From assembly GCA_014529385.2 (NCBI GenBank), contig CM043952.1:53896119-53960118 (forward strand): a stretch of 64,000 bases of DNA, in the 5' to 3' direction. Positions 22,594-62,114 of the stretch are shown here, in pieces. The notes under the pieces were generated by a model. That model had not been told where the DNA came from. It searched no databases and saw only the letters and a list, made by a program, of their open reading frames with translations. Position numbers and translations under genes: made by a program. Every line of letters begins with the position of its first letter. Position 1 is the first letter of the stretch. The stretch is from Adiantum capillus-veneris. Lineage: Eukaryota > Streptophyta > Polypodiopsida > Polypodiales > Pteridaceae.

Positions 22594-23428
22594 AGAAAGA
22601 AGAAGAGAAGTTTCTAACGTCATTGGAAACTTTTGAAGATCTATCTGGTAAGTTTTGAACTCAATACCTCGTATCCAAGATAGAAGCAAACTAGGGATGT
22701 TGTGAAAAGAGACGAAGGGGGATGAGAAAGCTGTGAGGATGCTTCTTTACATGGATAAATTGAGGCCCTTGTGAACATGGAGAAGGTGGAGGTCAAGTCC
22801 ATGTGGAGGAGCACCAAGCCTTGAAATCCACAAGATAGGGATAAGGAGGGGAAAAAAATCTCTTGGATCATGCATTTGAAGCAATCTCATAAGAGAGCCA
22901 ATTCTGGTAATCCCATTATGTTGTTTAAACATGTAAAATCCCTTGGATCATACATTTTGAAGCAACTCAAAGGAGTACACCAATTCTAGTAATCTGATTA
23001 AGTTGTTTAATGAACATGAGCCAGGCAGCTAACACCTAATCATCTAATTTGAAGAGTCCAAAGATATGCTTCATATGGGGGAGAGTAATCACATAACAAA
23101 TCAAGAATGGAGTCCATCGATGTGTGATCTAAGGACACAAAGAGACATCTCAAAGTATGAATTGTGTTATTGGCCCAAGTCCAAACATAGAACCAAATCT
23201 CTCCACACGCTTGATTTTTGAATTTCAGTATACTTTTGTAGTTTCCATCTCCTTATTTCAAGGGCATTAAATATTATTCCTTTTTTGGTATATTCACAAA
23301 TGATAATGAAGTTGTCCTTAAGATGTTGTGCATTATTGTGTCAATAGGACATTCTATAGATTGTGACTTTGGTATTAGATGGAGGCTTTTAATTTCTAGA
23401 ACTTAATGGTAAACATTATATTATGTGG

Positions 23429-23438
<10 letters not shown>

Positions 23439-23504
<66 letters not shown>
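23439..23504. repeat. (TA)n microsatellite
   Basis: Sits where copy 1 of the duplication has only GTGGGT and GT repeats (4715-4744). A GT seed is still visible on its left side. Confidence 0.95.
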
Positions 23505-23506
<2 letters not shown>

Positions 23507-24186
23507 AAGTCAACAAATTTGTAGCTGGCTTGTCTTTGCTTGGTTGCTTTAGCTTTGTAAAAGAATAAACCCCACAATTGAGAAGACCTTTTTTTGTTCA
23601 TAAACTGTCACAATCAATGGCTTCTAAAGCCATAGCTTGCATCAAACATCCATGCCATAACTCTACAACACCTTCACCATCATGTACCTCCCTCAATTTT
23701 TTGTGACTTCATACCATGCACACCGCACACATCCATCCGGGATACTTGATACATGACAATGGAGACACTTTTTTGTTGCACCTTATGCCCTTCAAACGAC
23801 ACCACCACCTTGTAGGCCGGTTATCTTTTGCTTCTACCGGAGGCTAATACTCTCTCCACCCCAAAGTAGCACCTCACCCAAGCAAGACAACCACAGCCAT
23901 CAAGAGGAGACTCAGATGCCCACATCAAAGACAAATTAGAGCAATCATTGAGTGCCATCGAAAGCAGATGCCATGACACCTCAATCACACAGACCTACAT
24001 CTTGCATGAGGGAGACACCTTAGAGAGGGTATTTCAATGACACCTTGTATGTTTGAACTATGGATGCAACTTTTAGATAGGTAGCTCATTTCAGCCTTTA
24101 GATTTAAGCTTAATTTTATGTTGTCCCAAATAAGATATTTCATCCATTGTATCTACGAGATTCCCTTCATTGGATGTATGGGTTTC

Positions 24187-24220
24187 GTCTCATAGGCCAC
24201 ATGGCCTTTTAAAAACCTTA

Positions 24221-24225
<5 letters not shown>
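24187..24225 (+). repeat. LINE-like 3' tail, second copy
   Basis: Duplicate of 5428-5466. Same GTCTCATAGG, TGGCCTTTT and TTAATAT landmarks running into a (TC)n tract. Confidence 0.6.
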
Positions 24226-24281
<56 letters not shown>

Positions 24282-24771
24282 AGTACAGTAAAAGATGCAG
24301 CTAGCTAGATTGCATATCATGCTTGTATACCCTATGCACATAGTCTTGCATTGCGAGCCCCTGGCAATAGAGCTCTATCCTTCATCACAAACATCATGCC
24401 GGGGCACACTACATCAAGTTTGTGTATGTGGCCACTGTTCCTTACAGTCAAAGATGTTGCATTTTCAAAGGCAAAGACCAAACAAGAACAAATTTTGATT
24501 TTTCTCAACTGAAGGCATAGACCAAACAAGAACAAGTTTCGATTTCTCTCAACTAAACCATCCATTAGAGCGAATAGACAAACACTCAATTACATAATCC
24601 AGCTACAATTGCTCGGAGATGCTACCCTGTTACACTAAAAAGAATTACGAAAACTTTCTGCGGTGGAGGTGTACGCAGAGTACAATTTACAAGTCTGAGG
24701 AGCAGTAGAACCTCCGCAAGACAGTAAAGAAGTATGCATACCAGTGTGGCATGTTAGCAACCACTCTCTCA

Positions 24772-53648
<28,877 letters not shown>

Positions 53649-54379
53649 CTGTGGAAAAAAAAGTGAGCATTGAGAGCTCGTACAGTCCGTCAGTCATAAA
53701 GAAGGCTATGATCAATTTTTATACAATAGGTCCCTCCTCATCATCCACTTGACCTTCAAGTACATCACCTTTAAAAAATCTGAGAATGCCCACATGAAAT
53801 ACTCACTTGAAATGCATTAATTCAAAAGAAATTTTTATCAAAATCATACGTTATTTATCTTTTGCACGATCTAGAAAGGACCATAATATCAGATGTTCTA
53901 TTTAACAAGTAACAACAATTCTCTTTCCCTGCATTTCTCTTCTCTTCATCTCAATGACACTCTATTAACTAGTAGTAAACAAATGTAGAGACAAATGAAG
54001 AGTTGCATTCTATATGCAATAGTCTAATGAATCATATGGATAGGCATAGTTATATACTATATACGCATTTGTTTTATATTATTGAGAGCATTGGCTTTTG
54101 TCATGTGTGTAACACCACTTGAAATGAAACAATTCTCCAAAAGAAAACAGGAAACCCTCATTTATAATACAGCTACATAAGTTGCCAAGAAATATGTTCC
54201 TTTTTCTGTTGGCAAAAAAGTTTATACATCACTATAGCCTGGCCCGTTGGGCAGGCCAGAAATAGTACATAATTATGCTGAACATTAAGTGGCATGAAAA
54301 GCTACAAAACAAAAAACCTCTAATCTTCAAAATCTGGCTCCCAACAGGCTGCAGCATAAAACACAGAAATTCGTACACA
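53649..54379 (-). other. Synaptotagmin intron 1, 3' end
   Basis: AT-rich intron without recognisable gene. The exon for the N-terminal membrane anchor was sought on the minus strand here and not found. Confidence 0.6.
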
Positions 54380-54756
54380 GCAACCAGCAGCGCAAAACAC
54401 GGAACTGTCCATACAGTGCCATGTCAGCATGTCAACCAAAAATCTGGGCTGTCCGTATTGTCTTGACACGTCATCAGATGGATACGCAAGTCTTCTATGT
54501 GTGTGTGTGTGTGGGTCCTGCTTTATTTTTTATGTCTTGGGCCCCATCGGATGGGGTCCCATAAGTTGGAAGATCTTTTAATAATTAGGCCTCTCGACAA
54601 TGAACTATAAGCTGGTGAGAACTTCCTTTTCTTCTATTGCTTCTAGGGTTTAGCCCATCAGCCAGGATCTGCGTGTTGGCTAGGGTTAGGTCTGGGAATT
54701 TGGAAACCCTAACCCGCCGGGTCTTCAGTTGCTTGACAGGTCAACAGTTTATGACA
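54380..54756 (-). repeat. LTR (3' LTR of a Gypsy remnant), same family as the solo LTR
   Basis: On the minus strand it begins TGTCATAAACTGTTGACC and shows the same order of blocks as 30459-30730: CTAAACCCTAGAAGC, GACCCCATCCGATGG, AATAAAGCA, a CA microsatellite and CATGCTGAC. A purine tract (AAGAAGGGGCGA) directly precedes it on the minus strand. The distal boundary is not resolved. Confidence 0.7.
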
Positions 54757-56181
54757 TCGCCCCTTCTTGAAAGAAGAGTAATCGTCCGCGATTTCTGCAA
54801 AACAACTCAAGTGAGCTTAAAAATATCCAAGAGCCATTCCGACGGTGTGTCCAAGGGGACTACCAGAGATACCAAGAAAAAGCCAATTGCCACATCATGA
54901 AGTTGGGCAATTTCGACGCTCTCCTGGGCATGCCTTGGCACGACAACAATGACACGACACTCTACATTCGTAACTATACGATCACCTTGATACAGAAAGA
55001 CAAGCCAGTCGTCCTCAAAGTTCAGCTGTTTGAACAAAAACCCGAATGAATTTTCTAATTGCTTCGTATTCATATACTTTTTGAACTTTGTTTGAGAAAG
55101 TACTGTTTGAAATTTGTTTGAAATGGATTGTAATTGTTTCAAACCTGTCTTGGTGCCGAGTGAGAATTGCTTGACTCTGGTTTTAATATTGGTTTCTATG
55201 ATTTGTGATTTACTCCCGGGTGGAGTACTGAAGAATAGAATTGATGTTTAATCATGTCTGAACCTCGGAACGACGCAGATCGGGTGTTTGGGGAGCATTT
55301 CGTTGTATGTTGGAAAACCGTTGAACGACGCAGGCTAGGTGTTTGGGGAGCATTTAGTTGTATGCTTGAAACCTCCAAGCCATGCAGGTTTTGGTCTAGG
55401 GAGCGTTTGGTTGTATATGTCCTCTAAGCTCCTGGCCCGCACCTTTTTAGGTTTCGTGAGGGGAGTGAGGAGGTAGTCGTTGAGTAGCTTCATATCTACG
55501 ACCGTCTGTCTAGGAGAAGTGCTCAGCAGTGTTGTTTGTTGTGTCTTGTAACATGCATATGTGAGCATTTGTGTTGCGTTGTGATGTGTCAACCACTGAA
55601 TATTCCTAATTGGGTGAGATTTCCTGGGTATGTAATTTTAGTGCATCGAGACACCCGCTACAGAACAACGCGGACTGGGTATGATGGCGAATTTTTCTAT
55701 GCTTGAATATCAAGAGCTCCGATATGGAATGAGAAAACTGAATGAACCGGAAGAGCACCAATGAGCAGTTGAGTTTGGCCCGTGGCTAGCTCGGCCTTAA
55801 GTTCGCAACCATGTGAATCATAGTCAAAATCCATCTTCTTGAGGAAGTCGTGATGGATGAAATACTTGGTAGCTCCTGGGTCAAAGAAGATTAAGGCTTT
55901 TAAGCCATTGATTTTTCTATAAGCTCTACACAATTTATTTGAGCTTTTAAGATTAATGTCATCAATATACACCGACACAAGTCCAATGGCAGGGTGAGCT
56001 CTCTGAGCCGAAGGTGATCTTGCGGATCTATCTGCTATCGGAGTTCAAGGTTGCTCTGAAGATGTCTGGGCTCTTTTGAGGACATGAATTGAAAGTATGC
56101 CCTGTCTGAAAACATTCAAAGCATCGGCCTTCTTGTAACAAAGTTTCTCGTTGATGCTTTGTCAAACGAGGTCTTTGCAAT
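54757..56181 (-). pseudogene. Gypsy remnant: gag zinc knuckle, protease and 3' end
   Basis: Reading leftward: CCHC-type knuckle CFECFQTGHTFNSC (about 56117-56076), then protease-like ALIFFDPGATKYFIHHDFL (55895-55839) where the usual DSG is DPG. After that comes about 700 bp without RT or integrase, a tandem repeat region (55257-55422) and a 111-codon frame of unknown content (55142-54807). The pol domains are deleted. The gag N-terminus continues at 60837 beyond a LINE insertion. Confidence 0.65.
55257..55422. repeat. Minisatellite, three units of about 55-59 bp
   Basis: Units share ACGACGCAG or ATGCAG, GGTGTTTGGGGAGC or TAGGGAGCG, and TTGTATG. Starts near 55257, 55315 and 55369. Confidence 0.6.
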
Positions 56182-56625
56182 AGCAAGAGCAGACGAGAGC
56201 TGCGGCAACAGCCAGGACAACTGACAACATTCGATGGGATTTGAAGAGAGCTCTGAATTTTATGATCTGGACGCTCGCTACTGCTGTCGCTCCCCCCCTC
56301 GCACCTGCACTCCCCTTGAGCTAACCCCTCCCCCCCCCCCTTGTCACCTGCTCCCCTCTTGCGCCCGTCCTCAGCCCCCGCTGTCCGCTGCGTCACCTGC
56401 CCCCACTGCGCTGCCCCTACCCTTGCCCGCCCGCCCTCAGCCCCCGCTTCCCTTCATTGCACTGCCCTCTCCCTCCTCTCTTCACTCACTGAACCCCCCC
56501 CCCCCCCCCCCCGCGGCCCGCGGCTCATTTCGTTCTGCCTAGTCTCACGCCGAGGTTCTTCTGTCGATTGGCTCTGGCAGTGCTAGTTCTTTGACAGTGC
56601 TTGCCGGGTTCCCTTTGCAGAAAAA

Positions 56626-58596
56626 TTGTTTTACCCTCTCTTTCTCCGCCACAGCAGTAGACACAGATGGAGGCTCAAGCTCCGCCACAGAAGGACTCTA
56701 CTGAAGCCCCTTCGCCCCGACCCCGCTGAGCCCACCATTCGACTTGCTCTATCACCGACAGAGCAAGCGAGCCTAGCCGCAGAGATAGAGCGCCTACAGG
56801 CGACTTCTATCATCTGCAAGATTCTCGGCACCAGACCCAGCAAAGAAGAGCTACATGATCTTCTCCAGACCCGCCTTCTCGCAAAGGTGGGCAAGATCTT
56901 GGACGTTCAGATCCTCGGACGAGGCTACTACCAGATCGAGTTCGAGACCCCCGAGATGGCGTCCAAGGTCATCGACATAAGTCCATTGACCATCCGAGCA
57001 GCTCGAGCCCACTTTCAACAGTGGAGACATGGTTTTGACCCTTCTTCAGATGTTCTGGTAGAGGAGGCAGACATCCCCATCTCCGTCTGCTTTCCTGGTT
57101 TGCGGAGGGAGTACCTACCACTTTTGTCTAGGATAGGCTTAGCGATTGGGACTGTCCCGGAGACACCTCGCACGGCAGCCTCAGTAGCTGCCAAGGCGGC
57201 CGGCATTCCCTCAGTTCGCGTTCTGGTTAGGGACACTCACACTCTCCCAAAGGTCATTCTTCTGCCTCGGGTGAGTGGGGGTTGGTTTAGACAGAGCATG
57301 GAATATTCGGGCCTCCCAAACCAATGCTTCATTTGTCGACAGATGGGCCATCTTGCGAAGGCGTGTCCACGGAGGAGGCCTTGACCTATACCACAGACTC
57401 AACCCCAACCTGCAAGGGCTCGCCAGCAGCCCCACAGGCAGAGACACAGAGCACTCATGCAGAGCCACCCTCCGAGCCTGGGGCTCCAGCAGAGGAGGGA
57501 TGGTAACAGATTCGTGGTCGACGACGGCAGGGGCCACAGCGACAGCCCCTCACTCAGAGTGGTCCTCAGGCGTCTGCCCAGCAGTAATGGGTTCCCACGG
57601 GGAACCGTTTCGGTCCTCTTGAGCAGGATGAGGTCCCTGCTCCAGCCCCCACCTCACCTTCACCCTCGACAGTCCCTCCTCCCCTAAAATTCCCCTCCTC
57701 CTCAACATCCCCCCCCCCCCCCTGGCCTCCTGCTCCCGCCGCCTCTTCCCCTCGCCCCTCTACCTCTGCCGCTCCCCCCCCGCCCCTCTACCTCTGCCGC
57801 TCCCCCCCCCGCCCCTCTCCCCCCTGCTCCTACACCCCCCCCTCCCGCTCCAGTTCCACAGTCGACCCAGGGGGCAGGGCCATCTCCGGCTGCTAGGAGA
57901 TCTCTTGGCAGCGCCTTTGCCACGAGTCGCTTTGCGAGAGAGGGACAGCCTTTCTTGCGACCCCCTCTACAAGTACAGACGTCTCCCTTTGCAGCAGTCC
58001 CTCGTGGTTTGACGAGCTTCGACGTTCGGCACCACTGGGACTTTTTTGACGACTTTACACGTTTTCTCGGCGACCCCTCAGCAGACCATGAGGCAGCCTG
58101 CTTCAAGGTTCATGTTCTGTTCCTTGCAGCTAGGGGGATAGAGGCCTTCGACTCAACGGTTGGCTTCTCTTTTCCCCTTTGCGGCAGGCACCAGACTGAG
58201 TGGACTCTCGACTCAGTATTGGAGTGGTTGCATACACAGGTCCTAGAGTTCTCTCACCACATGGGAGACCTAGGAGTTACAGACATGCTTCAGACTTTGT
58301 GGCCATTGGCCAAGTTTGCGGTGACCCCTCCAGATACAGCAGGATGTAGACACATTGTGGTTCACTTCTTTGCTGATACGCAGTGCTTGCCATGCTATGT
58401 ACACATTCATGAGGACTCCTGGACAGAGGAGGTTGCTTTACGTACGGCTCGCTCTACTTGGGCTTGGGCCAGGCACTTGTTGCATTCACGCCTATCTAGA
58501 GGACGCTCGGATGCCGATTACTCCCCATCCAAGCCAGCCTCGAAGATAGCACGTTTAGCTGCTGCGGCAGCATCTGTTCTCTCTCGCTCCCCATGA
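56626..58596 (+). pseudogene. LINE copy F ORF1 (nucleic-acid-binding protein)
   Basis: 56626-57384 encodes a DUF4283-like region (IICKILGTRPSKEELHDLL, GYYQIEF, MASKVI) and the zinc knuckle CFICRQMGHLAKAC (about 57331-57372), then TGA. A Pro/Gln-rich low-complexity stretch with C-runs follows (57385-57950). 57955-58596 is an open 213-codon frame (SFDVRHHWDFFDDFTRFLG, VHFFADTQCLPCYVHIHED) that ends in the ATGA overlap with ORF2. ORF1 proteins of this type bind the element RNA. The stop after the knuckle suggests decay or that the C-terminal frame was once joined. Confidence 0.7.
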
Positions 58597-59055
58597 GGAT
58601 CGTCTCATAGAACGTGCAAGGACTTGGTGGGCCCCAGTTTCAACGTCAGCGGGGCCGACTACGTCAAGAGCTTCAGCGCTGCCTTGTGGGAGGAGAGATT
58701 GATCTCCTTATGCTACAGGAGCATCATCTGTGTGAGAGCCACATTAGACGTTGTGGTAAGCTCTTGCGTGGACGATATGATACTTTTTGGTCAACTGCTT
58801 TTGGACATGGAGGCATCCAGGGTGGGGTATGTATAATTATTGCGGATTCTTTGCAGCAGGCAATTGCGGGCAGAGGGATTATTGTGCCAAGCAGGGCTCA
58901 GTCGATCACTATGCACATTCAGGGTTGCCTTGTGGGTTTCCTGAACATATAGCGCCCAATGTGGCGAGTGCACTGGCAGGTCATCATTCTTCCTTGTTCC
59001 CAGGGAGGGCTTGGGATCATAGACCCAACACAGTAGAGCACCACCCTTCTTAGGA
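58593..59055 (+). pseudogene. LINE copy F ORF2 start: APE-type endonuclease, truncated
   Basis: ATG 58593 overlaps the ORF1 stop as ATGA. The start reads MRIVS, then a TAG where the family has Trp, then NVQGLGGPQFQRQRGRLRQEL, LLMLQEHHL (catalytic Glu) and GGIQGGVCIIIADSL. A frameshift near 58950 follows NI before YAP-like AP residues. The endonuclease core after about 130 residues and the whole RT are missing. Confidence 0.75.
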
Positions 59056-60237
59056 AGTTCATTGTCCGAGGTCTTCTTCCAGGTGAGGAGCCCTGGAAGG
59101 AGTTCTTGTTACAGCGGCTTCGTGCTAGGGTGCCTCACGTAGGAGGCCCTATGGCAACCTTCGACCAGATGGATCTTCACAGAGATACGGAGGATCGCTT
59201 CGCTGTGGGGTTGCTACGATCTTGGGAGCACTTGCTGCGAGGCCTGGAGCAGCGTCAGCCTACTTGCACGGAGGAGCGCCTGCCACAGCCCCTTGTTTGG
59301 AACCCCATGGTTAGCACTCAGAGAGGTCACTTGGTTGGTAGTCGGCCTCATGTTTCCTGGGGTTCTATGGCAGCAGGTCCAGCACGCTCTTTAGGTGATT
59401 GGTTACAATTTTCAGGCTTGTCACAGGAGCTACAGGGCTTTCAGCTTACAAGGCATGAGAGGGGTGCAGAGCATGTTCCAGGACATCTCAGAGGCAGTAC
59501 CAGCAGCTGAGTGGCTCACGCCTCTTGAGTCAGCAGCGCCCAGATGGATGGGAGCCTTCACGCGACTGGAGGTTCTCATCTCTGTTCGGGCTTGCTCAAA
59601 GACTGCTCCCTCCCTGTTTTTCGAGCTACAAGGTGAGGGACGCTTACAACGAGTTGCAGTAGAGGCCCCACAGGTGGCAGAGTGCTGTTTTCAAAGGATC
59701 CGAGTGGTGGGTATCTATGGGAGGACTTGTGTCATCGATCCTGACCCAAGCTGCTCTTGCAACTGGACACTGGAGACTGTGGGCTTGGGAGTGCTGTCCA
59801 CTGGCACGAGTACAATGGGATCCTGGAGAGTGGCTTTGGAGGGACCCCTTCTCTTTTGCAGACCGACAGGTGTCCCTTTCTTTCAGTACACTGTTCGACT
59901 GGGACGTCACATACTGGCAGCACAGAGAGAGGCTCGCCCTGCTGCAGCACCTCATTAGCAGGAGGAGGGTCTAACAGCTGAGTTCTTGGCAGCTTTTTGG
60001 GAGAGGTTGTGGGACTCAAGACTGCCAAGGCGAGTCAATTTGTTTCAGTGGCTGGTCGCACACAGAGCTACAGCAGTTGGGAGTTGGCTCGTGCATAGTG
60101 GCCTCTCGTCCGCATGCACAGCTTGTGACCATCTTGTGGAGAGTCAGTGTCACTGCCTATGGGACTGTCCCTTGGCACAGCAGGTGTGGCTTCGTGTTCT
60201 TCGGCTGATGCTCGCTCTTTCCACGGCTCGGCAGTAG
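59056..60237 (+). pseudogene. LINE copy F ORF2 C-terminal region with zf-RVT domain
   Basis: 59106-59510 and 59395-59958 carry post-RT sequence in shifting frames. 59986-60237 holds the RT zinc-binding domain: FWERLWDSRLPRRVNLFQWL, HRATAVGSW, ACTACDHLVESQCHCLWDCPLAQQVW. This cysteine/histidine block is diagnostic for plant LINE ORF2 ends. The join to the endonuclease part near 59050 marks the internal deletion. Confidence 0.75.
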
Positions 60238-60820
60238 ACTTGGGAGGCAGCTGCTTGGTCCACTCTCACGAGCCCGGCACTTCAGTTTGAGCTATCATCC
60301 ACCAGCAAGATGATAGTGATGCAAGGGGGGCGACTTACACTCCAGCCTGCCACATAGCTTACTCCATAGGAGTGGTGCAGTGAGAGAGGTGTATTGGGAG
60401 CTCATTAGTGGCCTGACACTCTGGTTCATCTGGCGGGCCCGTTGCTTCCGCATCTTCGAGGCTCGCCCTGTACCACCAGCAGAGACTGTTCGGGATCTTT
60501 GGCTTGAGCTGGTTCATACTCTCAGAGGACAATTCGAGAGACTCCAAGGCAGTTCTGACCGCATGCGGGAGCACAGAGAGGCTTTCCTTCGACTTTGGCG
60601 TCCTGGGCCATTTTTCACCATGGTCCAGGGTGTGCTCAGATGGCACTACCGTCCACCTGTGTGGCTCTTCCCTCCTTCCATTTCCTGATCTAGCCTCATT
60701 GTATATATGTTGTTTTTTCATTGGGAGAGTCTCCCCATCATGATTGTTGTAGTCCTCTCTTGTAGAGGAGGTTGTAGCCCTATGGGCAATTTCATTAACT
60801 AATAGAAGGATCTTTTTCTC

Positions 60821-60835
60821 GGGGGGGGGGGGGGG
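60821..60835. repeat. Poly(G) run at the LINE copy F tail
   Basis: Fifteen G between the 3' UTR (TTTTTCTC) and the right target duplication (AAAACGATG). A G tail is unusual for a plant LINE and could be true or a sequencing length artefact. Confidence 0.7.
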
Positions 60836-60836
60836 A

Positions 60837-61420
60837 AAACGATGTCTTCGCAATTGACGAGATTCCCGAGGATTTGTTCGTTGTTGCCGAGAATTCTGAT
60901 TGTTTGCCGGAGTTTCTTCTGTAGTTAACTCTAGCTTCCATTTCATAAGCTTACAAGCGACCGCGGCATGGTCCATAAGCTCTTGCATTGTCGATACTTG
61001 TTTAAACAGATAGTATTTCTGTAAAGGAGATGGCAGTCCAATGGTATCCCGCTCGCATTGGTCATCCAAAGAAATCAACTTGGAGAAAGACAACAGAAGG
61101 TAGACGTCGAGAAACCTTTGGTTGTAGTCTTCCATGGTCTCCGTTGCAAGCATTTTCAAGTTGCCCCATTCTGACAAAATCTGGACTTCAAACAGGGAGG
61201 TCATATAACTTTGTGCAAAAATTGTCTTGAAAGCTTGCCAAGTCCTTGGAGCATGCAGTTTGGTCACGATTGAACTCCACCACTGCATAGCATTATCCTT
61301 GAGAAATCCCGTAGCTTGAGAAATCTTTGATTCTTTCTATAGTTCCCCAAAGCATAGATGTTGTCGAATTGTTGGAGGAACTGGAAGGTTTTCTTCCAAC
61401 CTCACTCCAAAAAAAGGTGA
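60837..61420 (-). pseudogene. Gypsy remnant: gag N-terminal part
   Basis: Minus strand. NIYALGNYRK (about 61370), then MQWWSSIVTKLHAPRTWQAFKT and AQSYMTS, EWGNLKML, METMEDYNQRFLDV-like and YLFKQVSTMQELMDHA, the pattern of plant Retrotrans_gag proteins. It leads to a Gln/Arg-rich linker that stops at the LINE target duplication and resumes at 56181 toward the zinc knuckle. One frameshift lies upstream of MQWW. Confidence 0.75.
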
Positions 61421-61593
61421 AAAATTTTACTGTCGTGCCACCATCCTTGAAATTTCTTTCTTGGGTTACCTGTCACTCTTCAAAAACACGACTAGGAATC
61501 GACACGGCCAAGTGGACTTGGGTTACGTGCGACTACAACAAGCAAAAAAATTTATGTGGTTCTTTCCTTGAGTGATACAAAACACTGCCAAAG

Positions 61594-61607
61594 AGCTCTG
61601 ATACCAA
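61594..61607 (-). other. Primer-binding site, Gypsy remnant
   Basis: The minus strand reads TTGGTATCAGAGC, upstream of the gag above. It should adjoin the element's 5' LTR, which would start at 61608 on the plus-strand side (TGTTAGATGC). Confidence 0.75.
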
Positions 61608-62114
61608 TGTTAGATGCAACGGAACTAAATGTTGATACAACCAAATTTGCTGAAAAACGGATTCTAAACAGGTTTTTACAGTAAATTACAGATTTACGCA
61701 GGTTTATGCAAATGTACATTTGATGTATTTGGATTGGGGAAAGTCTTAAATGCTGTAATTCCCGAGCATTAAGCAAGTTTTGGATGCAAAATGTCCTTTT
61801 CGAGTCAATTTTCAGTACTTTTATGCTAAAAATTGAGGCTTTTGTCCATACATACTCCCAAAGGCTGTGTTTTTGCAATAAAATGTACATTCTTTGAGGT
61901 TACAAATACCAAAATTTGTTGTTTTTGGGTAAAAATTTACTTGCTGAATTTTCTGCACAGATTTTGCTATTCTTGTCTAAACTTGCATATTTTTTGCTCA
62001 AATTGCTTCTGTGACACTTTGGAGCTGTTGTGCACATTGCAGTGAGGTTATATTTTGTTTTTGGTGCATTTTGCCCAAAAATTTCAACATTTAAGCCCTC
62101 TTGTTTGTGCAACT
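61608..62114. other. Candidate LTR or leader between two retrotransposons
   Basis: AT-rich sequence beginning TGTTAGATGC beside a minus-strand primer site and ending at a plus-strand Copia gag start. It may be the 5' LTR of the Gypsy remnant, the 5' LTR of the Copia, or parts of both. It does not visibly match the LTR at 54380-54756. No plus-strand primer site was found before 62115. Confidence 0.4.

Larger units (their letters stand above)
21823..24648. repeat. 2.9-kb dispersed duplication, copy 2
   Basis: Direct repeat of 3007-5943. It ends 123 bp downstream of the synaptotagmin stop codon (24772), so its right edge abuts or enters that gene's 3' untranslated region. Compared with copy 1, the AG tract is shorter (22557-22589), the GT tract has become a 66-bp (TA)n (23439-23504), and the CT tract is halved (24226-24278). 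No gene inside. Confidence 0.85.
56182..60836 (+). mobile_element. LINE copy F, internally deleted, inserted in Gypsy gag
   Basis: Plus-strand LINE of a family different from the TC array. It is flanked by an 18-bp target duplication with two mismatches (AAACGAGGTCTTTGCAAT at 56164-56181 and AAACGATGTCTTCGCAAT at 60837-60854), both gag sequence. It has a GC-rich 5' UTR, ORF1 with zinc knuckle, the start of ORF2 (endonuclease), no RT core, then the C-terminal zf-RVT region and a 3' UTR ending CTAATAGAAGGATC and a run of 15 G. Confidence 0.82.

Noticed and set aside
54807..55142. Possible chromodomain or integrase end in the Gypsy remnant
   Set aside because: No YLVKW or WEP-type motifs were visible in any frame. 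Left as unknown content.
57702..58106. Gly/Arg-rich minus-strand ORF of 134 codons
   Set aside because: Antisense of the Pro-rich C-run region of LINE ORF1. The composition mirrors that strand.
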